Shown: piece after piece, positions 25,068 to 32,750 of the stretch
Numbering within the stretch: position 1 is the first letter of the stretch
Layout: every line of letters starts with the position of its first letter
Assembly: GCA_964537825.1 (NCBI GenBank)
Contig: CAZIDL010000007.1
Location: 1-57,212 of the forward strand
Length of the DNA: 57,212 nucleotides
Direction: 5' to 3'
DNA from: CAZIDL01 sp964537825
GTDB lineage: Bacteria; Bacteroidota; Bacteroidia; Flavobacteriales_D; CAYVSK01
Position numbers and translations under genes: made by a program
The notes under the pieces: model-generated
Databases searched by the model: none
Told to the model about the DNA's origin: nothing
Seen by the model: only the letters and a program-made list of their open reading frames with translations

Positions 25068-25655
25068 ATGATCCGACCCATCGTTGCATACGGCGATCCT
25101 GTCCTGAAACGCGCGGGCGATCCCGTCGACCTGGAGGGAGATACGAGCTGGCTTCAGGAACTGATCGACGATATGTACGAAACCCTCTATAATGCCCATG
25201 GTGTCGGATTGGCAGCCCCTCAAGTTGGAGAATCGCTCCGCCTGTTCATCACAGATGCTTCGGCCTATGCCGATCAGGAGGAGGAAATGGAGCCTTTGCG
25301 CGATTTCAAGGAGGCCTTCATCAATCCGGAGATCGTAGAAGAAGACGGGGAGGACTGGAGCTTCGAAGAAGGCTGTCTCAGTATCCCCGGTATCCGTGAA
25401 GAAGTTGACCGTTCGCCCCTCGTTCGGATCCGCTATTACGACCGGGACCTTCAACTCCAGGATAAGCGATACCAAGGCCTTGCAGCACGCATCGTGCAGC
25501 ACGAATACGATCACATCGAAGGGACCCTCTTCACGGAACATCTCGGTCCCCTCAAAAAACGTCTCATCAAACGAAAGCTCAAGGATATCAGCGAAGGGAA
25601 GGTCGACGTGGACTATCGGATGCGATTCCCTTCCACCAAAAAGGTCAAACGATGA
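25068..25655 (+). CDS. def: Peptide deformylase
   Basis: The 195-residue metalloenzyme removes the formyl group from the N-terminal methionine of new proteins. All three motifs are intact: GVGLAAPQVG (about residues 45-54), EEGCLSIPG (metal-binding Cys), and QHEYDHIEG (HExDH with two metal ligands and the catalytic Glu). It lies between ruvX and a lipoprotein gene. Its TGA overlaps the next ATG, which is common in Bacteroidota and suggests one operon. Confidence 0.97.
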   Translation: MIRPIVAYGDPVLKRAGDPVDLEGDTSWLQELIDDMYETLYNAHGVGLAAPQVGESLRLFITDASAYADQEEEMEPLRDFKEAFINPEIVEEDGEDWSFEEGCLSIPGIREEVDRSPLVRIRYYDRDLQLQDKRYQGLAARIVQHEYDHIEGTLFTEHLGPLKKRLIKRKLKDISEGKVDVDYRMRFPSTKKVKR

Positions 25656-26239
25656 AACTCACCCGCTTCATTCCCTTCACCACATTCCTTCTTCTCCTTC
25701 TTCATGCTTGCGGAGGAGGTTCGGACGCGCCCGATAAAGAGGCCATGCTCACCGAGATCGACTCCCTCCGGACCGTCGTGCAAAACAAAAGCTCCAAGGG
25801 AGAGCTTCCCAAGGAGGACATGCGGACCCTCATGAAGCGCTACAAGCGCTATGTCGACCACTTCCCGGAGGATAGCCTTGCTCCACAACAACTCTTTCGG
25901 GCAGGGAGCGTTGCGCGTAGCCTAAAGGAACCTCAAAAAGCATTGAACATCTTTCAACGCTTCCTTAATGAATACCCCGATCACGAGAAAGAGCCCACGG
26001 TCCGCTTTCTGATCGCCTTCATCTACGACCAGGACCTTGATAAGAAGAAAAAGGCCAAGAAACTCTATCGGACCGTCATCGATTCTTTTCCCGATCATCG
26101 CCTCGCCAAGGATGCCGAACAATACCTGAAGGTGATCGATCTTTCCGATGAAGAATTGATCGAACGCTTCGAAAAACAACAAAAGAAGCGGGACAGCCTG
26201 AAGACCGATACTGCTGCCCATACTGACAAGGCCTCTTAG
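25652..26239 (+). CDS. TPR-like lipoprotein
   Basis: The 195-residue product has a lipobox ending LLHAC followed by GGG, then helical repeats of the YfiO/BamD type (residues about 50-175: LAPQQLFRAGSVARSLKEPQ, KAKKLYRTVIDSFPDHRLAKDAEQYL). It is smaller than BamD and lacks the full five repeats, so I do not call it BamD. It is probably anchored to the inner leaflet of the outer membrane. It is in an operon with ruvX and def, and its stop shares TTAG with the cdaA stop on the other strand. Confidence 0.85.
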   Translation: MKLTRFIPFTTFLLLLLHACGGGSDAPDKEAMLTEIDSLRTVVQNKSSKGELPKEDMRTLMKRYKRYVDHFPEDSLAPQQLFRAGSVARSLKEPQKALNIFQRFLNEYPDHEKEPTVRFLIAFIYDQDLDKKKKAKKLYRTVIDSFPDHRLAKDAEQYLKVIDLSDEELIERFEKQQKKRDSLKTDTAAHTDKAS

Positions 26240-27066
26240 ATCGAAGGTTGTGCGAGCTCGCGATCGAGGATGTTGCGCAGGTCGTTGAGGCTTAGATCGG
26301 TCATTAGATAACGGTCCTTTGCAAGCGCGATCTTTCCGGTCTCCTCGGAGACCGCAATAGCTATTGCATCGGAGCTTTCAGAGATACCGAGGGCGGAGCG
26401 GTGCCGCATCCCCAGCTCTGAAGGGAAATCGACGTTCTTGGATACCGGAAGCACGCAGCGAGCTGAACGGATCCGATCGTTGACGATGATCACGGCTCCG
26501 TCATGCAAGGGACTGTTCTTGAAGAAAATGCTCTCCAGCAATCGGGAACTGAGCTTTGCATCGATCTTTTCACCGCTGTAGCTGAAAAGGGTCGGATCGG
26601 ATTTCTTGGCGATCACGATCAAAGCGCCCGTCCTGCTCTCGGACATCTTCTTGCAGGCGTTCACGACCTCCTGAACATCCGTCTTGTTCTCCCGTTCCTG
26701 CCCCAGGAGATTGCGCAGAAAGCCAAAGCGACGCCTCCCTTTCAGGATGTCCGTATCCCCGATGATCAGCAAAAAACGGCGAAGCTCCTGCTGGAAAACG
26801 ATCAAAAGGGCGATCACGCCGACCCCTATGAACTGCCCCAGGATCTCTGAGAGCATCTCCATTTGGAAAGCTTCCACCAACTTCCAGAACAGGTAGATGG
26901 ATACGATCCCGATCAGGATCTTGATCGCCACGGTCCCTTTGACGAGGTCGTAGATCTGGTAAATGAGCAGGGCGACCAGGAAGATATCGAGAAGGTCGAG
27001 CCAACGGATATCGATAAAAGCGAGGAACGAGGTCCCGGCTAAGAGGTCATTCAAAACACCCAGCAT
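26236..27066 (-). CDS. cdaA: Diadenylate cyclase CdaA
   Basis: The 276-residue membrane enzyme makes the second messenger c-di-AMP from two ATP. Three hydrophobic helices lie near residues 20-38, 47-64 and 75-92. The DisA_N catalytic domain follows, with DGA at 189-191 and RHR at 221-223, both intact. c-di-AMP commonly controls potassium and osmolyte balance and cell-wall integrity. No phosphodiesterase gene is visible in the window. It overlaps folP by 20 bases, so the two are co-translated. Confidence 0.96.
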   Translation of the reverse strand: MLGVLNDLLAGTSFLAFIDIRWLDLLDIFLVALLIYQIYDLVKGTVAIKILIGIVSIYLFWKLVEAFQMEMLSEILGQFIGVGVIALLIVFQQELRRFLLIIGDTDILKGRRRFGFLRNLLGQERENKTDVQEVVNACKKMSESRTGALIVIAKKSDPTLFSYSGEKIDAKLSSRLLESIFFKNSPLHDGAVIIVNDRIRSARCVLPVSKNVDFPSELGMRHRSALGISESSDAIAIAVSEETGKIALAKDRYLMTDLSLNDLRNILDRELAQPSI

Positions 27067-27916
27067 TCCTTTCGAATTTAAGGACCTTCACCGCTTCCAC
27101 AGCTTCCTTTACGTCGTGCACCCTTAGGATGTCAGCACCACGTTGAAGGGCAAGGGTATGGAGGACCGTGGTACTGTTCAAAGCTTCTTCCGGGGTGATC
27201 CCGAGTTTACGCCAGGCCATCGACTTGCGGGACAAGCCTACTAACAAAGGGACACCGGCCCGGGAAAAGCGCTCGAGGGAACGAAGGATCTCGTAATTCT
27301 GCTCCGGCGTCTTTCCAAAACCGAAGCCGGGATCGATGATCAGATCATTGATCCCTTTTTCTCGGGCGATCCTCAAGCGCTCGCTCAAATAGACCAACAG
27401 CTCCTGAACGACGTTCTGATATTCCGCCCGTTCCTGCATTTCCTGTGGATTTCCAGGCATATGCATAAGGATGTAAGGGACCTGGCTCCTTGCGATCAAG
27501 TCCATCATGTTGGGGTCGAGCACTCCTGCCGAGATATCATTGACGAGCTCAGCTCCCCGCTGGATCGCCTCCTCAGCGATCGTGGCCCGGAACGTATCCA
27601 CCGATAGGATGGCATGAGGAAAAGCATCCCGCAGGGCCTCAATGGCCGGGAGCACGCGTTCTGCCTCTTCATCTTCCGGAATATGGTCCGCACCGGGCCG
27701 GGAAGAATAACCACCGATATCGAGGAGGTCCGCTCCTTCCTCGAGCATCCCGCCGGCGCGCTCCACGAGGGCTTCCCTTTCCAGCACACGGCTTTCGGGA
27801 TGAAAGCTATCGGGGGTTACATTGAGGATCCCCATGATCCAAGGGGTATCGATCCAATGAAGGCGACCACCGAGCTGTAGCGTTCGCTTCTTCCCAAAAA
27901 ACGTATCTTTCACCAT
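27047..27916 (-). CDS. folP: Dihydropteroate synthase
   Basis: The 289-residue enzyme joins p-aminobenzoate to the pterin in folate synthesis and is the sulfonamide target. Motifs: MGILNVTPDSF near residue 28, DIGGYSSRPGA, and the phosphate-binding GFGFGKT. Gene pairing with cdaA is a common arrangement in this phylum. Its ATG lies only five bases after a TAATTTTG box, so the transcript may be leaderless. It is divergent from the DUF1599 gene with 27 bases between starts. Confidence 0.96.
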   Translation of the reverse strand: MVKDTFFGKKRTLQLGGRLHWIDTPWIMGILNVTPDSFHPESRVLEREALVERAGGMLEEGADLLDIGGYSSRPGADHIPEDEEAERVLPAIEALRDAFPHAILSVDTFRATIAEEAIQRGAELVNDISAGVLDPNMMDLIARSQVPYILMHMPGNPQEMQERAEYQNVVQELLVYLSERLRIAREKGINDLIIDPGFGFGKTPEQNYEILRSLERFSRAGVPLLVGLSRKSMAWRKLGITPEEALNSTTVLHTLALQRGADILRVHDVKEAVEAVKVLKFERNAGCFE

Positions 27917-27921
27917 CTTTC

Positions 27922-27929
27922 CAAAATTA
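27922..27929 (-). promoter_or_regulatory. Candidate -7 promoter box for folP
   Basis: Reverse strand TAATTTTG matches TAnnTTTG. The last G is five bases from the folP ATG, so transcription could start at or next to the start codon. Confidence 0.45.
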
Positions 27930-27943
27930 CGCGAAGGAGTAGG

Positions 27944-28489
27944 ATGAGCAGCGATACCCTCAAGCGGGCGGAGCCAATTATAAAAAGATCCCGCGGGATC
28001 TTCGCGGAGAAAATGGAGGATTATGGACCTTCATGGCGCGTATTGAGGCCTGGGTCAGTCCTGGACCAGATCCGCATCAAGGTCGAACGCATACGGACCC
28101 TTCAGGAAAAGGGGGAACGGAAAGTGGATGAAGGGGTGATCCCCGAACTCTATGGCGTGCTCAATTACAGCATCATCGCGCTGATACAGATCGAAGAAGG
28201 GAGCTGCGACCATCCCGATATGGACGGTGAGATCGCACTCGAGCACTACGACCGATGGTGCCGGGAAGCATTGGAGCTCATGGAGCGGAAGAACCACGAT
28301 TACGGGGAAGCCTGGAAGGACATGCGGGTCGCATCGATCGTGGATATGATCCTCGTCAAGCTCATCCGTATCGAGAAAATGGGATGCGAAAGCAAGGGTA
28401 CAGGAAGCTCGGAAGGAGCGGATGCCAACTATTTCGATATCATCAATTATGCTATTTTTGCCCTGCTGAAGCTCGGTGAGGACTCCTAA
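27944..28489 (+). CDS. DUF1599 protein with two internal copies
   Basis: The 181-residue protein consists of two similar halves, seen as FAEKMEDYGPSWRVLRPGSV and MERKNHDYGEAWKDMRVASI. DUF1599 is an all-helical family proposed by comparative genomics to be linked to nucleotide modification or sanitising. That role is from the literature and not visible here. A strong ribosome site (AAGGAG, seven bases before ATG) precedes it, better than most genes in this window. It opens the long + strand block. Confidence 0.85.
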   Translation: MSSDTLKRAEPIIKRSRGIFAEKMEDYGPSWRVLRPGSVLDQIRIKVERIRTLQEKGERKVDEGVIPELYGVLNYSIIALIQIEEGSCDHPDMDGEIALEHYDRWCREALELMERKNHDYGEAWKDMRVASIVDMILVKLIRIEKMGCESKGTGSSEGADANYFDIINYAIFALLKLGEDS

Positions 28490-28513
28490 ATTCGCCCTGG
28501 CAGGCCTGTGTTT

Positions 28514-29830
28514 ATGCGCTCCCTCGTTCTCATAGCCCGTACGCTCGTTGGCTCCTTATTCGTGGTCTCCGGGCTTATCAAAGCGAACGACACCCTGGGC
28601 TTTTCCTACAAGCTGGAAAAATACTTTGCGGAAAAGGTCTTCGACCTCCCTTTCCTGATGGATTATGCCCTCCCGCTGGCCGTCCTCATTGCGATCGTGG
28701 AGGTGAGCGTCGGTCTCTGCACCCTGCTGGGGACCAAGATGAAGCAGGTGTCCTGGCTCCTTCTCCTCATGATCCTCTTCTTCACCTGGCTCACCTTCTA
28801 TTCCGCTTATTACGGGGTTGTCAAGGATTGTGGATGCTTCGGGGAGGCCTTGAAGCTAACCCCCTGGGAATCCTTTAGCAAGAACGTCGTACTCCTGGGC
28901 CTCACCCTGATCATATTCTTCGGACGCAAAAGGATCGAACCGAACGACGCAAAGGATAACCTCCTGATCCTTCCCCTCTCCATCCTTTTGATCGGTTTTT
29001 TCTCCGTAGGGGTCTTGAACATGAGTTGGTGGTTCCCGGTCTTCTTCACCCCCCTCATCTATGTGCTCGTCTTCCTTGTGCAGAAAGTCCTCGGAAAAGG
29101 AAAGGCGATGGAGTGGACCCATCTTGGGATCTACGTGCTCTTCACCGGTTTTTTCGCATACTTCACCCTTCATTATCTTCCCATTCGGGATTTCAGGCCT
29201 TATGCTGAAGGAAAGAGCATCCCGGAACAGATGAGCGTTCCGCCGGATCAGCAACCTGTCTACGAGACCACTTTCATCTATGAGAACAAGTCCAATGGGG
29301 AACGGATAAAGGTGCCTCAGGACAGCCTTGGAGCACTTTCCGATGATTGGAGCTATAAAGAACGGCGCACGGAACTCGTTGAAGAAGGGAAAACCCCTAC
29401 CATCACCGATTTCGAGATCCTCGACAGGGAAGGAGAACAGAATGTAACCCATAAGCTCATCGGGTCGGAGAACAATGGTCATCGAACCGGCTACATCTTC
29501 TTGGTCGTGGCCTACGACCTGCATCACACGGACGAACGAGCCTTTGAAGGACGCCTGAAGGAACTGCGGGAGAAAGCGGTCAAGGATGGGCATTCCTTCT
29601 ACGGCGTGAGCAAGACCACTGGTGACAAAGTGGACCGTTTCCGGCACGAGCACCAGGTCATGTTCCCCATCTTCATCGCCGACGGCGTTCTTCTCAAAAC
29701 CATCATCCGTTCCAACCCTGGCCTCTTGTTGCTCAAGGACGGAAAGGTCCTGGGCAAATGGCCTTCTACGGCCCTTCCATCCTACGGGGAGGTAAAAAAA
29801 AGGTATATCGAAAGCACTGAAGCGAACTGA
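28514..29830 (+). CDS. BT_3928-type membrane protein: DoxX/MauE helices plus thioredoxin-like tail
   Basis: The 438-residue protein has four DoxX/MauE-like helices (residues about 1-140) carrying the motif DCGCFG, a second set of helices up to about 225, a periplasmic linker, and a C-terminal thioredoxin-like domain (about 290-435) without a CxxC pair (the region reads SFYGVSKTTGD). A GTG two codons upstream (28508) is an alternative start. The DCGC motif suggests thiol redox chemistry at the membrane, possibly disulfide handling, which is inferred. In Bacteroidota this family usually neighbours DUF1599 and tpiA, as here. Confidence 0.85.
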   Translation: MRSLVLIARTLVGSLFVVSGLIKANDTLGFSYKLEKYFAEKVFDLPFLMDYALPLAVLIAIVEVSVGLCTLLGTKMKQVSWLLLLMILFFTWLTFYSAYYGVVKDCGCFGEALKLTPWESFSKNVVLLGLTLIIFFGRKRIEPNDAKDNLLILPLSILLIGFFSVGVLNMSWWFPVFFTPLIYVLVFLVQKVLGKGKAMEWTHLGIYVLFTGFFAYFTLHYLPIRDFRPYAEGKSIPEQMSVPPDQQPVYETTFIYENKSNGERIKVPQDSLGALSDDWSYKERRTELVEEGKTPTITDFEILDREGEQNVTHKLIGSENNGHRTGYIFLVVAYDLHHTDERAFEGRLKELREKAVKDGHSFYGVSKTTGDKVDRFRHEHQVMFPIFIADGVLLKTIIRSNPGLLLLKDGKVLGKWPSTALPSYGEVKKRYIESTEAN

Positions 29831-29833
29831 GCA

Positions 29834-31147
29834 ATGGGGAGGTATATCATCCGAAAGCTCATTTACGGTATCCTGGTCCTCTTCGGAGTGATCACCGTGA
29901 TCTTCTGTCTCTTCTTTTTTAAACCGGGTGACCCGGCCCGCATGATGGGGGGACAGCACGCTTCCCCGGAAGCCATTAAGGCTATCAACAAAGAACTGGG
30001 GCTCAACCTTCCTTTTCATCAGCAATACCTCTTATACCTGAACGATCTCTCGCCGATCTCGATCCACAACACGAAGGATGAAGAGAGTTACCTCCATCTG
30101 GATGAAGAGTATTCCGCCGTCCAGCTCTTCGGCGTAGGGGAGAACAAGGTCATCGTAGCCAAAGCCCCTTACCTCAGACGTTCCTACCAGAGCAAACAAC
30201 TCGTGAGCGAGATCATCATCGAACGTTTTCCGGGGACGGTCCTTCTCGCTTTTTCCTCGATCGTCCTGGCCACTATCATCGGTGTTCTTCTCGGGGTTAC
30301 AGCTGCTATTCACAAGGGGAGCTTCTTCGACAACACATCATTGAGCTTCTCCGTACTCGGTATGAGCGGCCCCTCCTATTTCACGGGGCTCATCATCGCC
30401 TTTCTCTTCGGACGCAAGTGGGCGGAGACCACCTCCTTACCCATACTACCCTTCCTTTTCCTTCTAGGGGGTGTCCTTGTAGGGATCCTTGCAAACCATC
30501 GCTTCAAAACCCGTTGGGGCCAGGAAGGATTTTCCATAGGTAGCATGCTGAAACTCAGTCTTCAGGGATTCGGGATCGGTTTGGCTGTTTGGTTGATCGG
30601 GATCTCTATCAACGGACTTTCAGGCGGCAACCCTATTCCCTTTCTCGATCATTATTTCAGCCTTCCCGGGACCGGCCTTAGCACCACTGGTTCGATGTAC
30701 GAATACGACCTTCAACACGGTGAACACCTGGCCCTTCATAATCTCATCCTCCCGGCCCTCGCTTTGGGGATCCGTCCCCTTGCCATCGTGGTCCAGCTCA
30801 TGCGCAGTTCCATGCTCGACGTCCTTTCCCAGGACTACATCCGAACAGCTACTGCCAAGGGGCTCTCCCGCTTTCGGGTCATCCTCAAGCATGCGCTCAA
30901 GAACGCATTGAACCCTGTTGTAACAGCAATATCCGGATGGTTCGCATCGATGATGGCCGGTGCGATCTTCATCGAATACGTATTCTCCTGGCGCGGCCTT
31001 GGGTGGGAGGTCTTTCAAGCTCTCCAAAAGGACGATATGCCTGTGGTAATGGGAGTCGTTCTCGTGATAGCGGTCATGTTCGTCATCATCAACATCCTCG
31101 TGGACATCATCTACGGCTTCCTTGATCCCCGCGTCCGGATGAAATAA
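29834..31147 (+). CDS. OppB/DppB-like ABC transporter permease, orphan, with extra helices
   Basis: The 437-residue permease begins with the family start (RYIIRKLIYGILVLFGVITV) and has the EAA loop near the end (DYIRTATAKGLSRFRVILKH) and the conserved C-terminal helices. Usual length is about 310-340. The excess is a longer first periplasmic loop (about 50-115) and an insertion of two hydrophobic segments near 195-265. No OppC, OppD, OppF or binding-protein gene adjoins. The spacing to the previous gene is three bases. Substrate is unknown. It may work with components encoded elsewhere. Confidence 0.88.
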   Translation: MGRYIIRKLIYGILVLFGVITVIFCLFFFKPGDPARMMGGQHASPEAIKAINKELGLNLPFHQQYLLYLNDLSPISIHNTKDEESYLHLDEEYSAVQLFGVGENKVIVAKAPYLRRSYQSKQLVSEIIIERFPGTVLLAFSSIVLATIIGVLLGVTAAIHKGSFFDNTSLSFSVLGMSGPSYFTGLIIAFLFGRKWAETTSLPILPFLFLLGGVLVGILANHRFKTRWGQEGFSIGSMLKLSLQGFGIGLAVWLIGISINGLSGGNPIPFLDHYFSLPGTGLSTTGSMYEYDLQHGEHLALHNLILPALALGIRPLAIVVQLMRSSMLDVLSQDYIRTATAKGLSRFRVILKHALKNALNPVVTAISGWFASMMAGAIFIEYVFSWRGLGWEVFQALQKDDMPVVMGVVLVIAVMFVIINILVDIIYGFLDPRVRMK

Positions 31148-31163
31148 CCCTAATCCCATCACC

Positions 31164-31917
31164 ATGGCCCAAAAGATCGTTGCAGGCAACTGGAAGATGA
31201 AACTCACATTGAACCCGGCCCGGGAACTTTTTGCCGACCTGGTGGATGCGTCGCAGCAATTCCCTGAGGACGTTCAAACCTTGGTCATTCCCCCCTTCCC
31301 TTTCATCAACCCCCTCTACCGAGAGCTCCCGAAGGACACACCGGTCGCGCTGGGGGCCCAGAACTGCCACGAAGAAGAAGAAGGGGCTTATACAGGGGAG
31401 GTATCCGCCCCGATGCTCGCATCGATCGGGTGCGAATATTGCATCGTCGGGCATTCCGAACGACGGCGTGACTTCAATGAGAACGACGAGCAGGTGCTGA
31501 ACAAAAGCCGAAAACTCCGGCATCGGTCCCATCGTTTGCATCGGGGAATCCCTAGAAGACCGGGAGGCCGGAAGAGCAAGTTCCCGCATCCACGAACAGC
31601 TGAAGAACAGCGTTCTGAAGCTCTCCAAGGAAGAAGCTGAACGCTGCATCATCGCTTACGAACCGATATGGGCCATCGGCACCGGTCATACAGCAAGCCC
31701 TGAACAAGCACAGGAAATGCATGCCTCGATCAGAAGTTCATTAAGGGAACGATGGGGTCAGGGTCCTGCTTCAGGGATCCCCCTTTTATACGGGGGGAGC
31801 TGTAAAGCCGCCAACGCAGAGGCTCTTTTCGAACGAGCCGATATCGACGGCGGATTGATAGGAGGTGCTTCGCTCAAAGCGAGCGAATTCGCATCCATCG
31901 TTCGTTCCTTCTCTTGA
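31164..31917 (+). pseudogene. tpiA: Triosephosphate isomerase, split by a frameshift
   Basis: Translation from 31164 gives a correct N-terminus: catalytic Lys11 in AGNWKM, then IVGHSERR with catalytic His. The frame breaks near 31500, just after EQVLNK. In the next frame the protein resumes with GIGPIVCIGESLEDREAG, YEPIWAIGTG (catalytic Glu), YGGSCKAANA, and ends at 31917. The whole locus is 754 bases, one more or two fewer than a multiple of three, which fits an otherwise normal 250-residue enzyme with a single small indel. All catalytic residues survive across the two frames. A sequencing or assembly error is at least as likely as true loss, since glycolysis needs this step. Confidence 0.85.
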
Positions 31918-32750
31918 AGCAGGAAAGCTACATCCGGGTCCGATTCTCATCCAATGACCCGAACGTCCGTGAGAGATGGGGGCAAAAAGGGATGGCTCTG
32001 GGGGCAGAAGGCACGGTGGAAGAAGATGAGCAGATCGAGCTTTACTTTGCTGAAAGAGCCCGTGAAGCATTCGAGCATTTCTTCCAACTCCTTGAAGAAG
32101 CAGGCCTCTCCCCTGTCAGCGAGCGGATCATCGACCGCGATTGGAATGAAGAGTGGGAGAAGAGCTTTCCTCCCGTTCACATAGGGAATGAGCTGGTCAT
32201 CAAAGCACCTTTTCATCCAGAATTCCCGGACCATGCTTTCGTGATCGAAGTGAATCCGGAACGAGCGTTCGGGACCGGTCATCATCCTACCACCCGGCTT
32301 ATGCTCGAACAACTCCTCCAGATGCAGCTCGAGGGAGCGAGCGTCCTAGATATGGGGTGCGGCACAGGGATTTTGTCGATCCTCTGTGAAAAGAAAGGAG
32401 CATCGGCGATCCGGGCTGTCGATAACGATGAATGGGCGGTCCGGAACTGTGTTTCAACGATTGAACAGAACGGATGTCAAAGGATCCGTGTGGAATATGG
32501 AGCGAGCGTTCCATGGAGAGGAACGCGATCTGATGTAATTTTAGGGAATATAGAAAGAACACCGCTCCTTGGAATGATCCCAGATATGGTCAAAGGATTA
32601 TCCCCCGGAGGAGCGCTTTTGTTGAGCGGTCTCCGCAGAGGGGATATCGAACCGATCCACCATAAATGCCAGGAGAACAGGTTGAAAGCAATAACCCGAA
32701 CAGAATCTGACGGGTGGTCAATGCTGAAATATCAAAAGCCCTTGGAATGA
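31914..32750 (+). CDS. prmA: Ribosomal protein L11 methyltransferase
   Basis: The 278-residue enzyme trimethylates ribosomal protein L11 using S-adenosylmethionine. The SAM-binding motif is DMGCGTGILSIL near residue 145, preceded by FGTGHHPTTRLMLEQL, which is diagnostic for PrmA. A later motif VILGNIERTPL stands where PrmA has NIL/NP. The start is a TTG that overlaps the tpiA stop (TTGA). It is translationally coupled to tpiA and, through ATGA, to the giant gene downstream. Confidence 0.94.
   Translation: MKQESYIRVRFSSNDPNVRERWGQKGMALGAEGTVEEDEQIELYFAERAREAFEHFFQLLEEAGLSPVSERIIDRDWNEEWEKSFPPVHIGNELVIKAPFHPEFPDHAFVIEVNPERAFGTGHHPTTRLMLEQLLQMQLEGASVLDMGCGTGILSILCEKKGASAIRAVDNDEWAVRNCVSTIEQNGCQRIRVEYGASVPWRGTRSDVILGNIERTPLLGMIPDMVKGLSPGGALLLSGLRRGDIEPIHHKCQENRLKAITRTESDGWSMLKYQKPLE

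Noticed and set aside
25652..26239. BamD outer-membrane assembly lipoprotein
   Set aside because: The product is about 195 residues with too few TPR-like units. BamD is about 245-290 residues with five. Only a general lipoprotein call is justified.
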